64,000 nt of DNA from Bryobacteraceae bacterium (GCA_019748195.1 JAIEPW010000065.1:30532-94531); one strand, 5' to 3'; positions 50,884 to 59,726 are shown, counted from the stretch's first letter. Numbers and translations are program-made. Notes: generated by a model not told the origin, from the letters alone.

Positions 50884-51269
50884 CACGAACCTCATTCCGG
50901 CTGGTTCGACTGGTTTGGCTCATTTTCTGCCTCTTCACAATCGGTTTCGCGTTGTACCTCAAGGCTGTTGGCGAGGACGCAGAGATCTTCTGCGTCTTAA
51001 CGATGGAGATGCTCACTTTTCCTGTTGGCGGGATCTGTTTTCGACTAGTCGGGAAACTAGCATACGCCTGGGTTCCGGGAACGGGTACGTTCATGACTAG
51101 CGGTGGATTCGGTCCGATCATTGCTGTCTGGTTTCTTTACTTTGTATTTGGAATCATTCAGTGGTTTTGGTTTGTGCCGCGTTTACCAAATTGGTTGAAG
51201 GGTTGCTTCGCAAGCAGCTCCGCTTCCCGGAGTTCGGTGCCGGTTCCACCTGCTCCGACTTCAAAATAA
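50871..51269 (+). CDS. Small membrane protein, candidate RHS tip partner; C-terminus derived from repeat R9
   Basis: Overlaps RHS cassette 2 by 13 nt; hydrophobic segments LVWLIFCLFTIGFALYL and FGPIIAVWFLYFVFGIIQWFWF. Confidence 0.6.
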   Translation: MQQLARTSFRLVRLVWLIFCLFTIGFALYLKAVGEDAEIFCVLTMEMLTFPVGGICFRLVGKLAYAWVPGTGTFMTSGGFGPIIAVWFLYFVFGIIQWFWFVPRLPNWLKGCFASSSASRSSVPVPPAPTSK

Positions 51270-51332
51270 CCCGGTGGTAAGGAGGAGTAGTCCACCTGGG
51301 GATGCCGCTTTGGTTCGGTGCCTGGTTTGGGT
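51236..51332 (+). repeat. Interspersed repeat R9 (truncated)
   Basis: GGTGCCGGTTCCACCTGCTCCGACTTCAAAATAACCCGGTGGTAAGGAGGAGTAGTCC. Confidence 0.8.
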
Positions 51333-51336
51333 GTTC

Positions 51337-51540
51337 GGTGCCTGTTCCACCTGCTCCGACTCCAAAATAACCCGGTGGTAAGGAGGAATAGCCCGCCGGG
51401 GGATGCCGCCATGATTCCAAAGGCCCTGCGCGATGCGAAGGATCAGCCGACGTCTCGAAGCGGCCAGAAAAAGGCGTAAGGATCGACGCCAACTGAGCCC
51501 CCGTACCCCCCTGATTCCACGTACCAGCCAACGACCTGGG
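51337..51540 (+). repeat. Interspersed repeat R10
   Basis: Full-length-like copy whose right end runs into GGGGACGGTCACCT at 51544. Confidence 0.82.
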
Positions 51541-51630
51541 TCCGGGGACGGTCACCTCATTAACCTCCGGCCTCTTGTCCGCGATTCGGGTAACTTCAGC
51601 CACCCGCGCGACTTACCTTTCCCCACGCGT

Positions 51631-52065
51631 TCAGGTGGTTTCCCAAGGATTGACTAACGGAACCGCCAAGGTGACGAAGTCCTTGACGTTGCGCGTGGCC
51701 AGTGTAAGCCCATGTTCCAGAGCGGTTGCCGCGATCAGCCCGTCTATGACACCGAGGTGGACGCCGCGTTCTTGAGCTCGCGCCGACAAGACCGCCCAGC
51801 GGTCGCCGATGTTCTTTGTTACCGGCAGGACATTTGCACCAGGAAAGGACGCGATCAGGTCTGCTTCAAGCCAGCGTTCTAACTCCTCGCGGCGTTTGCC
51901 GGGCGGCAGCAGTTCGATGCCCCTGCGGATTTCGGCCAGCGTCAGGATACTTACGTAGAGCGATTCGGACTCGACCGATTTAAGCCAATTCCTGACGTTC
52001 GGATTCGGGTCGCCCCGTCTTGAAAATTCGGAAAGGACGTTGGTGTCAACCAGGAACCCGCTCAC
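51631..52065 (-). CDS. VapC-like PIN domain toxin
   Basis: FLVDTNVLSEFSRRG; LAEIRRGIELLP; VIDGLIAATALEHGLTLATRNVKDF. Confidence 0.9.
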   Translation of the reverse strand: MSGFLVDTNVLSEFSRRGDPNPNVRNWLKSVESESLYVSILTLAEIRRGIELLPPGKRREELERWLEADLIASFPGANVLPVTKNIGDRWAVLSARAQERGVHLGVIDGLIAATALEHGLTLATRNVKDFVTLAVPLVNPWETT

Positions 52066-52307
52066 AGCTCAATCGGCCTGGGGTAATCCTTCTGCCGTTC
52101 CAGATTGAGCTCGGAACCGGCAAATGGAGGTTGGCTTAGAACATCCACCAGGTTCTTGCGAGGTTTGGCTGTGCCCGATACCTTCGACTCTTTTTCCAGC
52201 AACGCCGCAAGGGCGTGATCCAACACTTCGGCAGCGTCGCGAAAATGGCCGCTACGGATCTCTTCCTGGATGATCCGTTCCTGCTCGGGCTTGAGATGGA
52301 TCGTCAC
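52062..52307 (-). CDS. ParD/RHH-like antitoxin of the VapC-like toxin
   Basis: MTIHLKPEQERIIQEEIRSGHFRDAAEVLDHALAALLEKE; 4-nt overlap with toxin gene. Confidence 0.82.
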   Translation of the reverse strand: MTIHLKPEQERIIQEEIRSGHFRDAAEVLDHALAALLEKESKVSGTAKPRKNLVDVLSQPPFAGSELNLERQKDYPRPIEL

Positions 52308-52431
52308 ACCTTCAAATTACGGCATGAACACCCTCGGGTCAACCCTGTCGTGCCACAGACGCGCATTGCCGAACCCGCACACGGAAGGCGTCTAGACGAC
52401 GCTGAGCATCATCGATCCCGATGTTCCGGTG

Positions 52432-52876
52432 AACCGCTCCGCCCACTTCCCCGAGTCACACTCCCACGCGCCAATCTAACCACAACTTCCTCAGCAACTT
52501 ACCCGCTATCCTCAAGGACGCCGCCCCCCTCCGCCCGACGCCAACGTCCACCCGCGATACCTCCGCCAGGCCCGCACCCTCCACGCCAACTCCGGAGCCG
52601 AAGGCGCCTTCGGCTTGTCCCGCGTCAACCGCGAATACGAAAAAGCCTCCGGCTCTTGCACACGTCCAGCCCTCGCCTGACCCCGATCTCCCCGAGCCCA
52701 CCATCGCCCTGCCAATCGAACTCCCCCCTCGCCTCGTCGAGCTCACCGAAAACACCTTCAAACCCTTCCCTGACGCCTTCGCCGCCTTCCTCAAAGCCGT
52801 CTCCGCGGACCTCGAACGCGAACGCCGCGAACGCCTCACCGCCCCGGACTGCGCGCGATCTCGCATGGCAGCGTAA
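52432..52876 (+). pseudogene. Degraded coding remnant (no start codon)
   Basis: Open frame ...NFLSNLPAILKDAAPLRPTPTSTRDTS...IELPPRLVELTENTFKPFPDAFAAFLKAVSADLERERRERLTAPDC-; start shared with 44297-44367. Confidence 0.4.
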
Positions 52877-52929
52877 GCGAAACGCAATACAGCCTTTGTA
52901 TCCAGGTGGGTCGTGTGCCGGGCTTTCGC

Positions 52930-53919
52930 TTAGCCGCGTCCCGGAATCTTCGGTACCTGGGGCATGCCGGGCATTCCCGGCAGCGGGGGCGCCTGCGGGA
53001 CACCGGGCATCCCAGGCGCTTGCGGCATCTGCGCCAACTGCGGCATCGGCGGCAGCTTGCCCATGCCGGGAACCTGGCCGAGCCTCGACTGCAGATTCTG
53101 CACGGTCTGGTTGTGCAGATCCTGCGGCGTCAGGATGCGGAAGCCGGCGGGCGGCTGGAACAGGGCGGGATCGAGCGGCGGGCTCTTAACAACATTGAAG
53201 AAGCGCTTCGCGCTGACCATGCCAGGCTGTTCGCTTTTGTTGCGAAGCTCCAACCCGAGTTCCTCGGACATCCAGGATTGGGACACGATGGGGGGCAACT
53301 GCGGGGGCGGCATCCCGGGTAGGGGCGGCATGCCCGGAACCTGCGGCATTGCGGGTATGGGCGGCATGCCGGGAGCCTGCGGCATTCCAGCCATGCCCGG
53401 GACCTGGGGCATCCCCGGGACCTGGGGCATGCCGGGCATTTGCGGAACGCCGGGCATCCCGGGCATCTGCGGAGGTGGTGGCAGTTGCGGGATGGTGAAT
53501 TCCGTGCCCCGGCACTTGAAGCCCTCGATCATCTGGGTGCCGAGGTCCTTCATCTGGAAGTCGGGCATTTGCGGCATCTGCGGCAACGCGGGCACGCCAG
53601 GCATTTGCGGCGGCCGCGGCATCCCCGGGACCGGCGGCGGGGCCGGAGGTTGCGCCAGCGGAATCGCCATTGCGACCTTCTTCTGCGGATCCACCAGGTA
53701 GATCATCTGCGCCACCGGATCCTGAATGGTGGTCATTTGCGGCATATCCACGCGGGTGCGGCCGAAGGCGTCGCGCGTATATTGGCCGGTATCCCGGGTG
53801 ATCTGCTGCTTGCCCTGGACGTCGACGCTGGTGAGCGTTTCGAACGCCGCGGAAACCGCGGGGAGTTGCGGCGGAGCCGGCGCTTGCGGAAAACCCATGC
53901 CACTCATTCCGGGAATCAT
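52930..53919 (-). CDS. Met/Pro/Gly-rich low-complexity protein
   Basis: PGMPQVPGMPQVPGMAGMPQAPGMPPIPAMPQVPGMPPLPGMPP blocks separated by globular segments. Confidence 0.7.
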   Translation of the reverse strand: MIPGMSGMGFPQAPAPPQLPAVSAAFETLTSVDVQGKQQITRDTGQYTRDAFGRTRVDMPQMTTIQDPVAQMIYLVDPQKKVAMAIPLAQPPAPPPVPGMPRPPQMPGVPALPQMPQMPDFQMKDLGTQMIEGFKCRGTEFTIPQLPPPPQMPGMPGVPQMPGMPQVPGMPQVPGMAGMPQAPGMPPIPAMPQVPGMPPLPGMPPPQLPPIVSQSWMSEELGLELRNKSEQPGMVSAKRFFNVVKSPPLDPALFQPPAGFRILTPQDLHNQTVQNLQSRLGQVPGMGKLPPMPQLAQMPQAPGMPGVPQAPPLPGMPGMPQVPKIPGRG

Positions 53920-53964
53920 GATCCGAATTCTATCAGGCGAACTGATCCGGCTTACAATACGGGG

Positions 53965-55164
53965 GTGCTCCCGTCAGCGCAGCGGCCGCTGGTCAGTATC
54001 GTCACTCCTTCCTTGAATAAGGCCCGGTTCTTGCGGGCGACTATCGAAAGCGTTCTCAGCCAGGACTACCCGCGTGTGGAGTACCTGGTTATGGACGGCG
54101 GGTCCACCGACGGCAGCCTGGAGATTCTCGCGGGCTACGGCGACCGCATCCGCTACATCGCGGAGCCGGATGCCGGGCAAGCGGACGCTGTCAACCGCGG
54201 CTTCCAGTTCACTTCCGGTGAGATCTTCGCGTTTCTGAACGCCGACGATACGTACCAGCCGGGGGCGATCTCCGCCGCCGTCCGCGGCTTCGCCGACCAC
54301 CCCGGCGCGGGCATGATCTACGGGGAAGCGGATTACATGGACGCCAATGGCGGGACTCTCGGACGCTATCCGACCCGCGACTTCGAATCCGGGAGCCTGG
54401 GCGGCGAATGTTTCATCTGCCAGCCCGCGGCTTTTCTGCGCCGCGAGGTTTTCGAGCAGGCCGGCATGTTGGATTGCACTTATCATTGCGCGCTCGACTA
54501 CGAACTCTGGATGCGGGTGAGCCGGGTAGCGAAAATCCGCCGTATCCCCGGCTGCCTCGCCTGCTCCCGCGTGTATCGCGAGACCAAGACGATCGCCCAG
54601 CGCGGGATCGCATTGCGGGAAGCCATGCGCGCCCAGCGGCGGCACTTCGCCTACGTCCCCCATCGGAGCATCCATACGTATACGCGCTATCTGGTGGACG
54701 GACGGGATCAATTTTTCGAGCATGCTCCGCCCACGGTCCGGTCCTACGCCCTCAGCCTGGCGGTGGGCCTATGGGAGAACCGGAGCCAACCCCTTCGCTA
54801 CCTGAAGGAATGGGGAGCGCTGGAGGGATTGCGCGGTGTTTTCAGCGGCCGGTGGGACGACGGATTCATCTCCCGCCAGTACCTTGAAGCGAGGTTCATC
54901 CCGGAGGATCAACCCATGCTGCGGATACAAGGTTTCGCGCCCAGGAAGCGGATGCGGCTGGAAGTGCGGCTGGACGGCGAGGAAGTGGCGGAGGCGGAAC
55001 TCCCGCCCGGACGTTTCGAACTCGCCCTCGAGTGCCCGGAAGCGTTTCGCGGCAGGGAGTGCGAATTGATGCTCCTGGCCAGCCCGGTGACGCGTTCGCT
55101 GCGCGACTATCGCGCGGTGTCGCTACGCCTGGACGCGATCGAAGCTTCGAAGGCGGGAGTCTGA
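53965..55164 (+). CDS. Family 2 glycosyltransferase
   Basis: GTG start; LVSIVTPSLNKARFLRATIESVLSQDYPRVEYLVMDGGSTDGSLEIL...GEIFAFLNADDTYQPGA. Confidence 0.9.
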   Translation: MLPSAQRPLVSIVTPSLNKARFLRATIESVLSQDYPRVEYLVMDGGSTDGSLEILAGYGDRIRYIAEPDAGQADAVNRGFQFTSGEIFAFLNADDTYQPGAISAAVRGFADHPGAGMIYGEADYMDANGGTLGRYPTRDFESGSLGGECFICQPAAFLRREVFEQAGMLDCTYHCALDYELWMRVSRVAKIRRIPGCLACSRVYRETKTIAQRGIALREAMRAQRRHFAYVPHRSIHTYTRYLVDGRDQFFEHAPPTVRSYALSLAVGLWENRSQPLRYLKEWGALEGLRGVFSGRWDDGFISRQYLEARFIPEDQPMLRIQGFAPRKRMRLEVRLDGEEVAEAELPPGRFELALECPEAFRGRECELMLLASPVTRSLRDYRAVSLRLDAIEASKAGV

Positions 55165-55189
55165 GCCGAAGGCTCGACTCCCGCTCTGC

Positions 55190-58100
55190 CTAACGGACGG
55201 CGATGGTCGCCGGCGGACTCTGCTGCCCGGCCATGTTGAGGACCACGGGCACGTTGTTGCCAGCGGCGACGCCGGCGGGCACCACCGCGTTTACCTGGTA
55301 CAGGCCGACGAAACCCGGAGCGATTCCGGAGAACTGCACCGGAGCTGGGACGCCGCCGATGGTGACCGTGACCGGATTGACGGTCCGGCTCAGAACGGTG
55401 AGCGACGCCGCGACGCCTTCCGTCACCGGCGGGTTCACCAGGCCGAGTCCCGTGCAGTAGATGCTGATGACGTCGCCGGCGCGAACCGGGTTGGACCCGT
55501 CGGCGAGAATGTTGGTGACGCCGTTGACGATGGCCCCCTGTCCGGTGCCGGCCTGGTTCTGGGTGAAAATAGCTGGCTGCGAGGGTCCGAGGCTCAGGGT
55601 TTCCGGAACGGACAGGGCGGTCCCGCGGCGAACGATGAGCTGGTGCTGGGTGTTCAGCGGCAGATCGTAGGGGATCTGGGCGTTGATCTGGCTCGGTCCG
55701 GCGTAGAGCAGGGGCAGTCGGCGATCGCCCAACCGGACATCAATGCCGGCGAGTTCGAAGGGAAGCGGCGATTGGCCCAAGCCGACTTCGGCCCGGTCAG
55801 CGAGGTTCTGGCCGAGGATCGAGATCAGCGTGCCGGGGGCTTGCGCACCCCCGATCTGGAAGCTGGCGCCGTTGGCGATCGCCCCGGATGCAATCTGCGG
55901 GATTTGCGCGCCCGAACTCAGGTTGATCTGGACATCCACCTGGTCGGCCAGAAAACGGCCGTTTGGGAGCGCGACAAACGCCGTCACAGAGGCGGTGACG
56001 GTGTTGGTGTTCGGATTCCGCACCTGGACGGTACGCGCCCAGTTGCCATCCTTGCTGTGAATCAGCGGCACGGCGGGATCCGGGCTGGTGAACGCCGCGG
56101 TCACCGACGCTCCAGGCCGCGAGTTGGTAACCGGCGTGGCGCAATTGTCCAGGACCTTTACCTCCAGGCTCGCGGGTTGGCCCGAGGGCACCGCCAGCGG
56201 CGAAGGCGTCCCGGTGAGCGCCATCGTAAGCCGGGAGGGAGAGCAGGGGGCGGCTACCGGCTCTCCGTTCTTGCTGACCTCCGCCGCGGTATCCGCGGGC
56301 GCCACGATGGTCGTCACGCGCACCGGCTGGCTGGTGCCGTCGGAGAACTGAAGGGTCAGCAGCCCGGTATAGGCGCCGGCGGGCAAATTGCGGAAATCCG
56401 GTTGGACCACGATGGTCCCGACCTGGTTGGGCCGCACCGTGCCGCTGGAGGGCACATGCACGAACCAGCCGCCGCCGCTGTTGGTGGATCGCGTGGAGGT
56501 GTAGTTCACCGGCTGCGATCCCAGCGGCGCGATGCGCACGGTCTGGCTGCCGGGGCTGCTGCCCTCGATGCCCGCAAACAGCAGCCCGGCGGGCCGGACC
56601 TCCGGCGGCAGGCTGACGTTCGACGCCAGTACATTCAACAGGATCGAAACGGTCTGCGGCGTGTTGTTCGGCGACTGAACGTCGACGCGGCCGTAGTAGT
56701 CTCCAGGCGCGAGACCGGCGTGGTTGATCCGCACGGCTACATTCGATGCATCCTCGGGATTGGCGACGGCGCCCGAGGTGGAAGAGATGGAGAGCCATCC
56801 GGCGGGACCGCTCAAGGTGCGGGTCTGCGCCGTCCATCCCATCGAACCCTGTCCCAGGTTCAACACGGCAAACTCCTGCGGAAGGGGGGCGCCGCCGCCG
56901 GAAACGGCGCGGAAGGTAAGCCCCACTTCCGACACCGAGAGCTTAGTTTGCGAGACCGCGACGGTCATGATCACGGGCACCGTAACCCGCTCGTTGGCGC
57001 CGGCAGACTCGACTTCCACGCTGCCGGTATAAGTTCCCGCGCCGAGACCGGCGGGCGACCCGGTGACCTGGATGTTGCCCGGTTGCGACGGTGTGGCGCC
57101 ACCGGTATTGTCGGCGAGGGTGAGCCAGGGCGTCTGGCTGGTGACCCGCGCGGTGTAATTCAAGGTGCCGCCGCCGGCGTTGCTGACCGTGAGGGCGTTC
57201 GCGGTGGGCGATCCGCCGACGATATAGGAAAACGTAATCGACTTGGTTTCCACGTTCAGCCTCGCCGGGCTGGCGGGCGTGACGTTGAGCGTGACCGCGA
57301 TGCCGCGCTCGGTCGGGTTCCCGGTAGGCGTACGGAGCAGCAGCGTGGAGCGGTAGGTTCCAGGAGTGAGATTGGCGGCGTTGGCGCGGAAGCGGATTGT
57401 CGCCGGCATCACGCCGGCGGGATTCTCAATCTCGATCCAAGGTTGGTCGGCACTGGCCGAGTACACCACTCCGACGAACGATGCCGCGAGCACCGCCTCG
57501 GAGCGATCGGAGCGCCCCCCGGCGGGCAGAGTCAGGGTGACGCTGCCGTTGCCGGGCAGCGAGGAGGTGACACCCGGAGGCGTGGCCCGAATCTGGCGCA
57601 GCCGGTTGTTGCCGCGGTCGGCGAAAGTGACATGGCCGGCGCTATCGACCACGATTCCCTCGGGACGGTACATGCTGGCCTGGGTAGCCGTCAGGCCATC
57701 CCCGGCGAAACGCTGCACGCCGTCGCCGGCGAACGTGGTGATCACGTTGTTCAACACGCGCCGCAAGCGGTGATTTTCGAAATCCGAGATGATGAGCGCG
57801 TTCTGGCTATCGATCGCCAAGCCGCGCGGGCGGTTCAGGCGGGCGCTGGTGGCGGGACCGTTATCGCCCGCGAAACCGGCGACGCCCGCTCCGGCGAACG
57901 TGGAGATGATGCCCCGCGAATCGATGCGGCGCACGCGATGGTTGGCGGTGTCCGAGATGTAGAGGTTGCCGGCGGCATCCAGCGCCATGCCGGAGGGTTC
58001 ATTCAGCAGAGCTTGGGTGGCCACGCCGCCGTCGCCGGAAGATCCGGAGCGCCCGGCGATACCAGCCACGATGGTCCACAAGCCCCGGCTGTCGACGCGG

Positions 58101-59638
58101 ATCACGCGATGGCAGCCGGTGTCGGCCACGAGCAGATCGCCGTTGGGCAGCGTCAGGATGCCGGAGGGCCGCAGCAGTCCGCTGGGGGTGCATGTCGTGC
58201 CGTCCCCGGCGATCGTTTCGATGGCTCCGCCCGGAATGATCCGCCGCACGCGGTTGTTCAGCGTGTCCGCGAAGAAAACGTTGTTGTTGGCGTCGACGGC
58301 GAGGGCTTCGGGCGCGTTCACCTGGGCGTTGAGGGCTGGGCCGCCGTCACCGGAGAACCCGAAAAAGCCGGTACCGCCGATGCGGGAAATAGCGCCGTCC
58401 GGCGCGACACGGCGAATCACCTGCGCGAAGGCGTCGGTGAAGTAATAGCTGCCGTCGCGGCCGAGGCCGATGCCCATGGGTCCGTTCAACACCGCGGACA
58501 ACGCGGGCAGGCCATCCGGGCTCGCCACCTGGCGGCCGGTGCCCGCCACCACGCGGATGCTGCCCGAAGGGCTGACTTCCAGGGCGCGGAAGGAGGCGGT
58601 GTCGGCGATCAGGATGGTTCCGTCCGGATCCACATGGATGCTGAAGGGATAGTTCAGCGCAGCCTGGGTGGCGACGCCGGGAATTCCGGAGAAGCCGTCG
58701 CGTCCGTTGCCGGCCACGGTGCTGATGATTCCCTGCGGCGTGATGCGGCGGACGCGATTGTTTACGTAGTCACTGAAATAGAGATTGCCCGCGGCATCAA
58801 AGCCCAGCGCGTACGGCCAGTACAGGGCGGCGCCGCGCGCCTGTCCGCCATCGCCGGAGAATCCGGCCGCGCCGGTGCCGGCGAACGTGGTGATGACGCC
58901 CTGCGCGTCGATCCTGCGGATGCGGTTATTGAAGGTGTCCGCGATATAGATTTCGTTGCCGGGGCCCACGGCGACGCCGTATCCGGTGATGCTGGCTTGC
59001 GTGGCGGGACCGCCGTCGCCCGCGAATCCGTCGCGGCCGTTGCCGGCGATGGTCGTGATGACGCCCTGCGGGTCCACCCTGCGGATGCGGTTGTTGCCGG
59101 AGTCCGTGATGTAAACATTGCCCTGGCCGTCCACCGCGAGGCCGACGGGGAAGTTCAATTGCGCGCTCGCTGCCTGGCCGCCGTCGCCCGAAAAGCCGCG
59201 CTCGCCCGTCCCGGCAAAGGTGCTGATCACGCCCGAGGGCGTCACGCGGCGGACGCGATGGCTGGATGCGTCGGTGATGTACAGATTTCCGGCGCGGTCG
59301 AAGACAACGCGTTCGGAATCGTTCATGCCGGCGTCCACGGCCTGGCCGCCATCGCCCGAATAAGTCGGGATGCCGTTGCCCGCCACCCGGAACAGGCGTC
59401 CGTCCCGGTCGATCCGGACCACGACATCGCGGAAGATGTCCGCGATGTAGACCTCGCCGTTGAGTCCGCGGGTGACGCCGGTTGCGCCCACAGACGCTTC
59501 CAAGGCGGGCGTGCCGTCGGCCGCGGGCACTACATCGGTGCCTGCCAGGGTCCGGATGATGCCTTGCGCGTTAGCGGCCTGGGGTACCGCGCAGCCGGCA
59601 AGGACGGAAAGGAGTACGAAGGATCGAATTGCAGTCAT
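55190..59638 (-). CDS. Secreted NHL-repeat/BACON-like protein with Solibacter-type (TIGR03437-like) C-terminal domain
   Basis: Many GVITTFAGTGAAGFSGDGGQA..NLYISDTANHRVRRID repeats; C-term ELAGIDVRLGDRRLPLLYAGPSQINAQIPYDLPL...VPVVLNMAGQQSPPATIAVR. Confidence 0.9.
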   Translation of the reverse strand: MTAIRSFVLLSVLAGCAVPQAANAQGIIRTLAGTDVVPAADGTPALEASVGATGVTRGLNGEVYIADIFRDVVVRIDRDGRLFRVAGNGIPTYSGDGGQAVDAGMNDSERVVFDRAGNLYITDASSHRVRRVTPSGVISTFAGTGERGFSGDGGQAASAQLNFPVGLAVDGQGNVYITDSGNNRIRRVDPQGVITTIAGNGRDGFAGDGGPATQASITGYGVAVGPGNEIYIADTFNNRIRRIDAQGVITTFAGTGAAGFSGDGGQARGAALYWPYALGFDAAGNLYFSDYVNNRVRRITPQGIISTVAGNGRDGFSGIPGVATQAALNYPFSIHVDPDGTILIADTASFRALEVSPSGSIRVVAGTGRQVASPDGLPALSAVLNGPMGIGLGRDGSYYFTDAFAQVIRRVAPDGAISRIGGTGFFGFSGDGGPALNAQVNAPEALAVDANNNVFFADTLNNRVRRIIPGGAIETIAGDGTTCTPSGLLRPSGILTLPNGDLLVADTGCHRVIRVDSRGLWTIVAGIAGRSGSSGDGGVATQALLNEPSGMALDAAGNLYISDTANHRVRRIDSRGIISTFAGAGVAGFAGDNGPATSARLNRPRGLAIDSQNALIISDFENHRLRRVLNNVITTFAGDGVQRFAGDGLTATQASMYRPEGIVVDSAGHVTFADRGNNRLRQIRATPPGVTSSLPGNGSVTLTLPAGGRSDRSEAVLAASFVGVVYSASADQPWIEIENPAGVMPATIRFRANAANLTPGTYRSTLLLRTPTGNPTERGIAVTLNVTPASPARLNVETKSITFSYIVGGSPTANALTVSNAGGGTLNYTARVTSQTPWLTLADNTGGATPSQPGNIQVTGSPAGLGAGTYTGSVEVESAGANERVTVPVIMTVAVSQTKLSVSEVGLTFRAVSGGGAPLPQEFAVLNLGQGSMGWTAQTRTLSGPAGWLSISSTSGAVANPEDASNVAVRINHAGLAPGDYYGRVDVQSPNNTPQTVSILLNVLASNVSLPPEVRPAGLLFAGIEGSSPGSQTVRIAPLGSQPVNYTSTRSTNSGGGWFVHVPSSGTVRPNQVGTIVVQPDFRNLPAGAYTGLLTLQFSDGTSQPVRVTTIVAPADTAAEVSKNGEPVAAPCSPSRLTMALTGTPSPLAVPSGQPASLEVKVLDNCATPVTNSRPGASVTAAFTSPDPAVPLIHSKDGNWARTVQVRNPNTNTVTASVTAFVALPNGRFLADQVDVQINLSSGAQIPQIASGAIANGASFQIGGAQAPGTLISILGQNLADRAEVGLGQSPLPFELAGIDVRLGDRRLPLLYAGPSQINAQIPYDLPLNTQHQLIVRRGTALSVPETLSLGPSQPAIFTQNQAGTGQGAIVNGVTNILADGSNPVRAGDVISIYCTGLGLVNPPVTEGVAASLTVLSRTVNPVTVTIGGVPAPVQFSGIAPGFVGLYQVNAVVPAGVAAGNNVPVVLNMAGQQSPPATIAVR

Positions 59639-59726
59639 AGAGACACCTATCTCGGGGCGGGACGCTCGCTCTCGTAATTATACGCGCAGGATGGCGCAAT
59701 ACCCGGTCAAAACGACCGTGCCCCAA

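Noticed and set aside
43803-51540. Possible CRISPR array from regularly recurring sequence
   Set aside because: Units are ~215 bp, nested and irregularly spaced, with no short direct repeats separated by unique spacers and no cas genes.
52215-53189. 324-aa plus ORF
   Set aside because: Starts inside the antitoxin antisense, runs through a degraded remnant and the antisense of the Met/Pro/Gly-rich gene; Ser/Pro-rich composition without domain signal.
53440-53964. N-terminal extension of the glycosyltransferase ORF
   Set aside because: Lies antisense over the Met/Pro/Gly-rich gene; the GTG at 53965 gives a normal GT2 N-terminus.
55643-59677. 1344-aa plus-strand ORF
   Set aside because: Fully antisense to the NHL-repeat gene; Arg/His/Gly-rich shadow ORF produced by high GC3 and repeated units, with no recognisable domain.
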